From positions 683 through 5,921 of the forward strand of contig MAXT01000251.1 in the NCBI GenBank assembly GCA_001751225.1: 5,239 nucleotides of DNA. Reading direction: 5' to 3'. Every line of letters begins with the position of its first letter. Position 1 is the stretch's first letter. Below are positions 1 through 5,239 of the stretch, in pieces. The notes below the pieces were generated by a model. It searched no databases. It saw only the letters and a list, made by a program, of their open reading frames with translations, and was not told where the DNA came from. This DNA is from Desulfuromonadales bacterium C00003107. Its GTDB lineage: Bacteria; Desulfobacterota; Desulfuromonadia; Desulfuromonadales; Syntrophotaleaceae. A program made the position numbers and the translations under genes.

Positions 1-2
1 TG

Positions 3-197
3 ATTATTACTTATGATACTCAACTTGATGCTGATACCACCGCAGATGGGGTAACACTAACGAATATTGCTGGAGCAACGGAATGGTTCAGTGCTAATGG
101 TAGTCATCCTCGTATTACTTATAGCAGAACACTCAGCGATGGTACGCCTGCAATTGTTGATCACGAAGATAGTTATACGATTACCACCGCACTTTCT
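3..197 (+). other. C-terminal tail of an upstream repeat module
   Basis: The segment opens with a strand (IITYDTQLD) followed by LTNIAGATEW. This is the family's closing 'L-T-N-x-A' strand, with candidate cross-link Asn at residue 21. A loop follows with YSRTLSDGTPAIVDHEDSYT, then a final strand. The Trp after the Asn strand and the charged 'R-T/N-G...D-Y' loop recall the ends of B modules (AQWTSIDG, GERNGTDG). The 50 residues from Asn21 to the next marker Lys also match B-to-C spacing (49-50) and not C-to-D spacing (33-38). Its Lys-bearing start lies left of the window. Confidence 0.65.
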
Positions 198-3100
198 GGT
201 TATTATTTTCAAAAGACCGTTCAGAACCTGACGACGGGTGCAAACCCTGCTGTTAGTGCTGCACCGAGTGATACTTTACGTTACCGCTTACGAGTCTTTA
301 ATGTCGATGAGACCATCGATACTATTACTATTACTGATACGCTGGATCCAACTAAATTTGATATCAGTACATTTTCCATGATCGCGTTTCCTGCGGGTAG
401 TACATACAGTTTTGATCTTGTCACAGGTGAATTACGAGTCTTTGGTTTTCCTGCTGCAACAGAACTGAATGTTTCACAGGGTAGTGAGCTTATTGTTGAT
501 TTTGACATTGATCTTGCAGCGGGGCTTTCTAATGGTGACGTAGTACCCAACCAGGCGACCCTCACCGCTGACGCTCCTTTCCCCACCATAGTTAGCGATG
601 ATCCCTACGTGAATGGCATTGCTGCGCCAGGTGATCCAACTGATCCAACCAATGTTGTAATTCAGGCTCCCGGTCCACTAGCAAAAGTAAAACCTGCTCA
701 AACCACGGCCAGCATTGGCGAACAATTTACTTATACCATCACTGTACCCGCAGTTGCAGTTAACGTGCCTTTGTATGATGTGCGGATCACTGATGATCTA
801 ACAGCATCAAGTGCTGACTTGAGTTTTGTGAGTGCAACGGTGGTTTCAGGTGGAAGTTGGGTACTCAGTAATACGGGCACAGCAACCAATGTTGTGATTG
901 AAGATACTGCTACTGGTATTGATATAGCCGCCAATACTCAGGCAGTGATCGAGATAACCGTTGAGCTGCAAAATACCCTTACCAATCAAGCTGGACTGAC
1001 ATTTAATAACATCGCCTCGTTTACTTATAACCGTGCTAATGGTGACAGTGGTACACAAACAGTAGGCAGTGCAGATACTAGTCTTGACATGACAGTGATT
1101 GAGCCTGCTATAACAACCATTACAAAAACGGCTGATAAAACAACCCCCACTGCGGGTGAGATCGTACGCTATAGCGTGACACTTGATACAAGTAGTGGCG
1201 CTAATTTTTCTGATGTCTTCGATGTAACCATTACGGATTCTCTAAGTGCGGGTTTGGTTTACGAAGGTAACCCAACTGTTACGGTTGGTGCAGGTGTTAG
1301 TGCTGATAACACGATAGGTGCACCTGATATTACCGGTGATGGTAGTGCTGCGACACCACAAATATTAGTTTGGAGTCTTGCTAATGCTGATATTGATATT
1401 GTCGAAGGTACCTCTCTCACGATCTCTTATGATGTCCGTGTACTTAATAGTGTTCTGGCTAACCAGACTCTTACCAACAGTGTGGTTGCACAGTGGACCA
1501 GTATTGATGGCGTGAATACGGGTGAGAGAAATGGTACTGATGGTTCTGGCGGGCTTAACGATTACATCACCGCTGCGGCTTCTGTTTCCGTAACAACGCC
1601 GGACATTATTTCTACAATTACAAAGATTCGTAGCAGTGATACCTATGGTGCAGGTGATGATGATGTGCGCATTGGTGACCTTGTTGAATATGAACTACGA
1701 ATAGCGGTACCGGAAGGCACGCTGGGAAATCTTCAATTAGTCGATACTCTTCCGCAAGGTCTTAAGTATGAAGGTATTGTCAGTATTAATGGCAATGTTG
1801 GTCCCGCCCCTTATACGGCTGTTGCACCGTTTTCTCATGCTGATGTTTTAGCAACGGACGTGGTAGAAGCCGGTGATGCGATAACAGGTTCGACTACCGT
1901 AACGTGGTCATTAAGTGATATTACCAATCTACCCAATGATGGGCTGAGCGATGATTTTGTCATAATTTATCGTGCCCGTGTTTTGAATGGTGTATTTACT
2001 TTAACCGATACAAGTATCCCGCTGAACAATTCTGTAACAATGAGTTATGACACGGCAGCCGGTAATGTGACTAACTCGGATTTAGTCACACCCATTACTG
2101 CTTTGCAGCCACTACTGACAGTAACTAAATCTGCGGCAGCGGCGGGTGGTGATACGGTTATTGATGCCAATGAAGTCATTACTTATACAGTTGAAGTTAG
2201 TAATAGTGGTGATGCGCCTGCTTACGATACCGTGGTACAGGATATCCTACCCGTTGGATTACGACAGGGCGGGGTGACTACAACTAGTATTACGTTAGTC
2301 AATGCGGCAACCACTCTTGCGCTTATAGCTCCGAGTTATAATTCATCAACCGGGTTAATAATCTGGGACCTGGATAGTGCTACAGCTGATACGCATACCA
2401 TTCCGGTTGGTGAGACTTTAAGAATTATTTATACGGTTCAGGCTGATGCCATTCTCGCTCAGGGTTTGACTCTGACAAATACAGCGAGCTCTACCGTTTA
2501 TTATTCCTTCGATGATGAAGCCGTACCCGCACTGGGTTCAGTGACGGGGATACGTGAAACCTATAGTCCGACTAATACGGCATCAACTACTTTGTACACG
2601 GGGGCACTACCAACAAAAGCATTGCTTTCTCCGGCATCAGCAGAAGCGACCATTGGTGAAGAAGTAGTTTATCAAATCACCGTGCCGGGCACATTAAGCA
2701 GCAGTGCACTTCATGATGTTCAGGTTATCGATACACTGAATACTAATCTTGAATTTATTAGTGCAACAGTGACAGGTGGTGGAGTAGGCGTTACTGATAA
2801 CAGTACGACAAGTCCGAGTGTAATGGATATTTCAATTACTGAAATACCGGCAGGGCAACAAGTGCTGATTGAGTTACGTGCACGCGTAGCAAATGTAGTA
2901 ACGGCACAACAAGGTGTTGCCGTTAATAATACGGTTTCTTATACCTATGCCTACACTTCGGGTGGAGCAACACAACCTGCACTAACCAGTACCGATATAG
3001 TAACGGTCAATATTATTGAACCAAATTTAACGGTAGCTAAAGCGGTAACATTGGTAACAGCAGTTCCCATCACGGGTGGTGATACATTGGAGTATGTGTT

Positions 3101-5239
3101 GACCATTCCAAATACCGGTAATGCCACGGCTTATGATGTAAATATTGTTGATACGCTGGCAGCTCAACTGCAATTTGATACCAGCTTCACCCCAACAGCG
3201 GCCATAGATACAGTCGCAGTAGCTGGGTTTACTGCAACACCTTCTGGTTCACCCGCTGGCCCATTGGTATGGGGGCAAGGCAATGGTGATGGAAGTCTGG
3301 ATATTCCATCTGGAAGTACACTGGTCTTAACGTATCGTGTTGTTATTGCTGCCACGGCTGAATCAAACATTACTTTAAGCAACAGCGTACAGGCAGATTG
3401 GACTACGTTGAATGGAACGAATGCGAATGAACGTACCGGTGCAGGGTGTCCAACGGTAATAGCGCCTAATGATTATTGTACGGTTCCGGTTGTTGCCAGT
3501 GTCACTACAGCAGATAGCAATAGCTTCAGTAAAACAGTATTTGAAGATAGTTATGCACCAGTAACCGATGCCACTGTGCGTATCGCTGATAGCGTAACTT
3601 ATCAATTAACATTGAATTTTCAGGAAGGGACGACACGCAGTGTAGCAGTACAGGATGTGTTGCCAACCGGACTGGCCTTTGTTGATATCGTAAGTATCAA
3701 TGGCGACAGTGTGGCCGATTATGATCCACCCGCAAGTGGTAGCGGTTCTAACTTTAGTTATGCCACGGTTACATCTGCATCGTTGCCTACGGCAGGGCAA
3801 ACCGGAACATTAAACTTTACGCTTGGTAATGTTGTTAATGATCCACTTGGTGATAGTACTACAGACAGTATCACCATTTTCTACCGTGCCCGCGTTATTG
3901 AAAACACACTGGCTCAAGCAGCAAGCACAGCATTAAATAACACTGCAACATTGACTTATATTGATGGTGCCGGTGCAGCGGTTGTTGATCCTGCACGTTT
4001 ACAAAGCACTGCCACGACAACGGTATTACAACCAGTAATGACGGTGCCTACTAAAGTAGATAGCGTATTTATCAGTCCGGCTAACGTCAACATTGCCACC
4101 GATGTTATGCACTTCACGTTGGAATCCTGTAACACCACGGGGCTTGCACCTGCATACAATGTTCAGCTAACAGATGTATTAGCAACACAGTTAGATGAGA
4201 GTTCTATTGTTGGGCCAACAGTAACGATCAATGGTGCCGCAGCAGTAGCGGGAACAAATTACACCTATACCGCACCGGCTGCTCGCGGTGGCAGTATGAT
4301 CTTTGATTTGATCACACCAGTAAATCCGGGACAGTGTGTCACAATAAATTACGACATTGGTTTCTATACAGACTTTGGTCCAAATCAAACATGGAACAAC
4401 AGTGTCACTGTGGATGAGTACTGGTCATTGCCATCGCAATCCGGTCAGCAGTATGCAGCATTAGGTCCAACCATTTTCACCATGAGCAATATTGCGACCA
4501 TTGGATTACCCGCCAAGACAATGACTAGTCCGGCAAGTGGTGAGGCAACCATTGGTGAAGAAGTGGTGTATCAAATCACCGTGCCAGCAGTTGCAGTCAA
4601 TGCTGCACTTTATGATGTGGTGATTAGCGATACCTTGCATGCCAGTCTTGAATTGATCAGTGCAACCGATATTAGTGGTAATGGCTTAAGCATTACAGAC
4701 AATACTGTTGCTAATAATGTCAGTTTAACAATTGCACAAATTCCAGCGGGTCAGCAGGCTGTTATTGAATTGCGTACTCGTGTTGCTAACAATGCAACGG
4801 CTAATGCAGCAACCAGCTTTAGTAATACAACAAGTTATACATACGCGACGACATCGGGTGGAGCAACGTTATTAGGTGGTAGTGCGACTACAGCAACATC
4901 TTTAACTATTATTGAACCGCTTATTGCTATTAACAAAACCGTAGTGAATACCACTAATGTGGGTAATCCCCCCATCGCCGGTGATGTACTGCGTTATAGC
5001 CTGACCTTTACTGCATCCGGTGCAGGAGCGGGTGATAATTTTGCAGATGCCTTTGATATAAGCATTATTGATAACCTTAGTTTGGGACTGGCGTATCAAA
5101 CAGCAAGTGCCACCGTTGATGGCGGAAATACTATATCCGATCCAGCGGTGGTTGGTGATGGCAGCAGTACATCACAAACCTTAACCTGGCAGTTGGCGGA
5201 TGCAACGGCAGACATTGATGTGGTTGAAGGCACAACCGT
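3..5239 (+). CDS. Giant DUF11-type repeat surface protein, internal fragment (both ends missing)
   Basis: Frame 3 is open across the entire window (1,745 codons) with no stop, while the other + strand frames are quickly interrupted. The translation is a tandem array of beta-rich modules of about 140-174 residues. They carry DUF11 / conserved-repeat signatures: an early 'hydrophobic-T-K' strand, 'G-D/E-x-hydrophobic-x-Y-x-hydrophobic' (GEIVRYSV, GDLVEYEL, GDVLRYSL), 'D-T-L-P-x-G-L' (581-587) and a closing 'L-T-N-x-A' strand. The family is known for secreted or surface proteins, and related domains form Lys-Asn isopeptide bonds in pilins and adhesins. The segment is acidic and very poor in Lys (15), Arg (about 30) and Cys (4), which suits an extracellular stalk. 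No signal peptide, transmembrane segment, sorting motif, ligand-binding head or secretion domain is visible, so export route and binding target are unknown. Internal ATG codons have no start context and are not starts. Confidence is high for the coding frame, good for the family, low for adhesion as the specific role. Confidence 0.95.
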   Translation, partial: MITYDTQLDADTTADGVTLTNIAGATEWFSANGSHPRITYSRTLSDGTPAIVDHEDSYTITTALSGYYFQKTVQNLTTGANPAVSAAPSDTLRYRLRVFNVDETIDTITITDTLDPTKFDISTFSMIAFPAGSTYSFDLVTGELRVFGFPAATELNVSQGSELIVDFDIDLAAGLSNGDVVPNQATLTADAPFPTIVSDDPYVNGIAAPGDPTDPTNVVIQAPGPLAKVKPAQTTASIGEQFTYTITVPAVAVNVPLYDVRITDDLTASSADLSFVSATVVSGGSWVLSNTGTATNVVIEDTATGIDIAANTQAVIEITVELQNTLTNQAGLTFNNIASFTYNRANGDSGTQTVGSADTSLDMTVIEPAITTITKTADKTTPTAGEIVRYSVTLDTSSGANFSDVFDVTITDSLSAGLVYEGNPTVTVGAGVSADNTIGAPDITGDGSAATPQILVWSLANADIDIVEGTSLTISYDVRVLNSVLANQTLTNSVVAQWTSIDGVNTGERNGTDGSGGLNDYITAAASVSVTTPDIISTITKIRSSDTYGAGDDDVRIGDLVEYELRIAVPEGTLGNLQLVDTLPQGLKYEGIVSINGNVGPAPYTAVAPFSHADVLATDVVEAGDAITGSTTVTWSLSDITNLPNDGLSDDFVIIYRARVLNGVFTLTDTSIPLNNSVTMSYDTAAGNVTNSDLVTPITALQPLLTVTKSAAAAGGDTVIDANEVITYTVEVSNSGDAPAYDTVVQDILPVGLRQGGVTTTSITLVNAATTLALIAPSYNSSTGLIIWDLDSATADTHTIPVGETLRIIYTVQADAILAQGLTLTNTASSTVYYSFDDEAVPALGSVTGIRETYSPTNTASTTLYTGALPTKALLSPASAEATIGEEVVYQITVPGTLSSSALHDVQVIDTLNTNLEFISATVTGGGVGVTDNSTTSPSVMDISITEIPAGQQVLIELRARVANVVTAQQGVAVNNTVSYTYAYTSGGATQPALTSTDIVTVNIIEPNLTVAKAVTLVTAVPITGGDTLEYVLTIPNTGNATAYDVNIVDTLAAQLQFDTSFTPTAAIDTVAVAGFTATPSGSPAGPLVWGQGNGDGSLDIPSGSTLVLTYRVVIAATAESNITLSNSVQADWTTLNGTNANERTGAGCPTVIAPNDYCTVPVVASVTTADSNSFSKTVFEDSYAPVTDATVRIADSVTYQLTLNFQEGTTRSVAVQDVLPTGLAFVDIVSINGDSVADYDPPASGSGSNFSYATVTSASLPTAGQTGTLNFTLGNVVNDPLGDSTTDSITIFYRARVIENTLAQAASTALNNTATLTYIDGAGAAVVDPARLQSTATTTVLQPVMTVPTKVDSVFISPANVNIATDVMHFTLESCNTTGLAPAYNVQLTDVLATQLDESSIVGPTVTINGAAAVAGTNYTYTAPAARGGSMIFDLITPVNPGQCVTINYDIGFYTDFGPNQTWNNSVTVDEYWSLPSQSGQQYAALGPTIFTMSNIATIGLPAKTMTSPASGEATIGEEVVYQITVPAVAVNAALYDVVISDTLHASLELISATDISGNGLSITDNTVANNVSLTIAQIPAGQQAVIELRTRVANNATANAATSFSNTTSYTYATTSGGATLLGGSATTATSLTIIEPLIAINKTVVNTTNVGNPPIAGDVLRYSLTFTASGAGAGDNFADAFDISIIDNLSLGLAYQTASATVDGGNTISDPAVVGDGSSTSQTLTWQLADATADIDVVEGTT
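198..674 (+). other. DUF11-like module M1, class uncertain
   Basis: A complete module of about 159 residues. Marker Lys71 is in YYFQKTV, candidate acid Asp112 in TITDTLDP, and candidate Asn183 in VPNQATLTAD. It lies 638 residues before D1 and so sits where a D module would. However, its tail (SDDPYVNGIAAPGDPTDPT) does not resemble the D1 and D2 tails, and the module before it does not look like a C module. It is better read as part of a more varied upstream region than as a sure D copy. The Asp/Pro-rich tail forms a probable extended linker before the first ABCD unit. Confidence 0.7.
675..1103 (+). other. Repeat module A1
   Basis: First A-class module, about 143 residues. Marker Lys228 is in PLAKVKP, the A-class strand 'A-x-I-G-E...Y-x-I-T-V-P' is at 236-249, candidate Asp264 is in ITDDL, and candidate Asn336 is in FNNIASFTY. 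The Lys-to-Asn distance of 108 is in the A-class range (103-108), the shortest of the four classes. The stretch VPAVAVN before the 'LYDV' strand is shared with A3 but replaced in A2. Confidence 0.8.
1104..1601 (+). other. Repeat module B1
   Basis: First B-class module, about 166 residues. Marker Lys375 is in TITKTADK, then GEIVRYSV, candidate Asp412 in ITDSLSAGL, and candidate Asn492 in LTNSVVAQW (Lys-to-Asn 117). B-class marks are a Gly-Asp-Gly loop (446-447 plus neighbours), a Trp-led strand (VWSL), ADIDIVEGT before the penultimate strand, and a late 'Q/D-W-T...G-E-R-x-G...D-Y' hairpin. B3 shares most of these closely, B2 fewer. Confidence 0.8.
1602..2108 (+). other. Repeat module C1
   Basis: First C-class module, about 169 residues and the closest here to the canonical DUF11 pattern. 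Marker Lys541 is in TITKIRSSD, followed by an acidic turn GAGDDDVRIGD, then VEYELRI. Candidate Asp581 is in VDTLPQGL and candidate Asn676 in LNNSVTMSY. The Lys-to-Asn distance of 135 is the longest class value and is matched by C2 (136). C-class marks are IVSINGN (594-600) and the strand IIYRARV, both recurring in C2. Confidence 0.82.
2109..2606 (+). other. Repeat module D1
   Basis: First D-class module of the ABCD array, about 166 residues. Marker Lys709 is in LLTVTKSA, followed by 'N-E-V-I-T-Y-T-V'. Then comes SNSGDAPAYDT, a typical DUF11 'N-x-G-x-A-x-A' turn. Candidate Asp747 is in QDILPVGL and candidate Asn826 in LTNTASSTVYY (Lys-to-Asn 117). The aromatic strand VYYSF followed by PALG and a TNTAST strand is the D-class tail, mirrored in D2 as EYWSL, AALG and MSNIAT. 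Confidence 0.8.
2607..3020 (+). other. Repeat module A2
   Basis: Second A-class module, about 138 residues. Marker Lys872 is in LPTKAL, candidate Asp910 in VIDTLNTNLEFISAT, and candidate Asn976 in VNNTVSYTY (Lys-to-Asn 104). The 20 residues from SPAS to ITVP (876-895) differ from A3 at one position only. A2 and A3 also share IPAGQQ, 'I-E-L-R-x-R-V-A-N', TSGGAT and the closing IIEP. In place of the VPAVAVN shared by A1 and A3 it has PGTLSSSALHDV. Confidence 0.82.
3021..3515 (+). other. Repeat module B2, divergent, with a Cys pair
   Basis: Second B-class module, about 165 residues. Marker Lys1013 is in LTVAKAV, candidate Asp1050 in IVDTL, and candidate Asn1127 in LSNSVQADW (Lys-to-Asn 114). 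It keeps the B-class GDG loop (GNGDGSLD) and the 'W-T...G...N-E-R-T-G' hairpin. The front half (IPNTGNATAYDV) is nearer to generic DUF11 than to B1 or B3. Cys1149 and Cys1159 lie ten residues apart in the hairpin loop (GAGCPT and NDYCTV) and could form a disulfide in an oxidising compartment. Confidence 0.8.
3516..4031 (+). other. Repeat module C2
   Basis: Second C-class module, about 172 residues. Marker Lys1177 is in SFSKTVFED, followed by VRIADSVTYQL. Candidate Asp1218 is in VQDVLPTGLAF and candidate Asn1313 in LNNTATLTY (Lys-to-Asn 136). Shared with C1 are IVSINGD, the strand 'I-x-Y-R-A-R-V', the double Asn in LNN and the closing VLQP (C1: ALQP). There is no Cys. The close agreement in length with C1 makes this class assignment the firmest. 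Confidence 0.82.
4032..4505 (+). other. Repeat module D2, with a Cys pair
   Basis: Second D-class module, about 158 residues. Marker Lys1351 is in TVPTKVDS, one residue out of register with the usual 'T-V-T-K'. The Gly-Asp/Glu turn is replaced by ATDVMHFTL. Candidate Asp1391 is in LTDVL and candidate Asn1466 in WNNSVTVDEYW (Lys-to-Asn 115). Cys1376 (LESCNTTG) and Cys1445 (GQCVTI) are about 69 residues apart. The 'L-A-P-A-Y-N-V' turn and the EYWSL / AALG tail tie it to D1. Confidence 0.78.
4506..4916 (+). other. Repeat module A3
   Basis: Third A-class module, about 137 residues. Marker Lys1505 is in LPAKTM, candidate Asp1543 in ISDTLHASLELISAT, and candidate Asn1608 in FSNTTSYTYAT (Lys-to-Asn 103). 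It looks like a mosaic: the first strand is nearly the same as A2, while the following VPAVAVN...LYDV is like A1. It ends in TIIEP, the same join to the next B module as in A2. Confidence 0.82.
4917..5239 (+). other. Repeat module B3, truncated by the window edge
   Basis: First two thirds of a third B-class module. Marker Lys1645 is in IAINKTV, followed by AGDVLRYSLTF and candidate Asp1690 in IIDNLSLGLAY. The GDG loop (VVGDGSS), a Trp strand (LTWQL) and ADIDVVEGTT complete the visible part. These match B1 (VRYSVTL, ITDSLSAGLVY, VWSL, ADIDIVEGTS) more closely than B2. The expected Asn strand should lie about 15-20 residues beyond the edge. Confidence 0.78.

Larger units (their letters stand above)
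675..2606 (+). repeat. Higher-order repeat copy 1 (modules A1-B1-C1-D1)
   Basis: This is the first complete copy of a four-module unit, 644 codons long. Modules A, B, C and D differ clearly from each other, but each matches the module 632-644 residues later in motif content and in Lys-to-Asn spacing. Lys residues at 228, 375, 541 and 709 mark the four modules. The repeat is clear in protein. At DNA level it survives only in short blocks, so it is an old duplication rather than a fresh one. Confidence 0.85.
2607..4505 (+). repeat. Higher-order repeat copy 2 (modules A2-B2-C2-D2)
   Basis: This is the second complete copy of the unit, 633 codons, directly joined to copy 1. Module marker lysines are at 872, 1013, 1177 and 1351. 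They lie 644, 638, 636 and 642 residues after their counterparts in copy 1. All four cysteines of the window are in this copy, two in B2 and two in D2. Its B module is less like B1 and B3 than those two are like each other. Confidence 0.85.
4506..5239 (+). repeat. Higher-order repeat copy 3, cut by the window edge (A3 and part of B3)
   Basis: This third copy starts with LPAKTM, matching LPTKAL at the start of copy 2. It contains all of A3 and about two thirds of B3 before the window ends. Marker lysines at 1505 and 1645 lie 633 and 632 residues after those of A2 and B2. C and D modules would be expected just downstream if the pattern continues. Confidence 0.8.

Noticed and set aside
281..1058. 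Minus-strand open stretches of 67-102 codons (281-589, 731-934, 846-1058)
   Set aside because: They are antisense to the continuous repeat frame, overlap each other, and show low-complexity Ser/Thr/Val text with no domain or ribosome-binding context.
2607..4520. LPTKA and LPAKT as sortase (LPXTG-like) anchoring motifs
   Set aside because: They lie at the start of A modules inside the protein, lack the Thr-Gly and any following hydrophobic and basic tail, and their Lys is the module marker Lys.
360..4523. Internal in-frame ATG codons (for example at 378, 1089, 2826, 4107) as gene starts
   Set aside because: Each lies inside a conserved repeat strand or loop, the frame is open upstream to the window edge, and no purine-rich ribosome-binding site at proper spacing stands out.
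3164..5099. Minus-strand open stretches of 64-76 codons (3164-3382, 3375-3605, 3606-3800, 3956-4159, 4191-4388, 4902-5099)
   Set aside because: All lie opposite the long coding frame and are explained by its codon bias. Their products are rich in Ile, Cys and Arg, with no recognisable fold.
1335..5162. Gly-Asp-Gly loops of B modules (and GNGDGSLD in B2) as EF-hand or dockerin calcium sites
   Set aside because: The full D-x-D-x-D-G ladder with a later acidic ligand is missing. The loop is better treated as a class marker of B modules, although metal binding is not excluded.
1..5239. CRISPR array, tRNA, terminator or insertion sequence
   Set aside because: Repeats are about 1.9 kb apart and coding. 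No short direct repeats with regular spacers, cloverleaf, GC hairpin with T-run, or terminal inverted repeats were seen.

Overview
The whole window lies inside one very long open reading frame on the + strand. Frame 3 stays open from base 3 to the right edge (1,745 complete codons). It has no stop, no plausible start and no signal sequence, so both ends of the gene are outside the window. The product is a giant, Thr/Ser/Ala/Val/Gly/Asp/Asn-rich, acidic, beta-strand-patterned repeat protein. It belongs to the DUF11 / 'conserved repeat domain' family, whose members are often annotated as isopeptide-forming (K2N-type) fimbrial or adhesin proteins. No other gene, RNA, mobile element or regulatory site can be supported. 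The stretches open on the minus strand are shadows of this frame. Residue n below is the codon starting at base 3n.

Layout: the tail of an upstream module (3-197), one module of uncertain class (M1, 198-674), then a higher-order repeat of four different modules in fixed order, A-B-C-D. Copy 1 is 675-2606, copy 2 is 2607-4505 and copy 3 is 4506 to the edge (A3 and part of B3). Like modules recur every 632-644 residues (about 1.9 kb), while neighbouring modules are only 140-174 residues apart. Each module has the same skeleton: an early strand with a Lys, a Gly-Asp/Glu turn before a 'Y-x-hydrophobic' strand, an Asp in a 'D-x-L' motif about 36-45 residues after the Lys, and a near-terminal 'L/F/W-x-N-x-A/V' strand carrying an Asn. 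The Lys, Asp and Asn are present in all ten complete modules. The whole segment has only 15 lysines, 11 of them at this one position. That fits one intramolecular Lys-Asn isopeptide cross-link per module in an extracellular stalk, although the chemistry is inferred.

Organism: base composition is intermediate (GC in the mid-40s percent by eye), codon use is mixed, and there is no LPXTG-like sorting motif in view. The family and style suggest a Gram-negative, possibly gammaproteobacterial, environmental bacterium. This is a weak inference. The likely role is a secreted or surface-anchored stalk or adhesin. The parts that would define export, anchoring or ligand binding lie outside the window.
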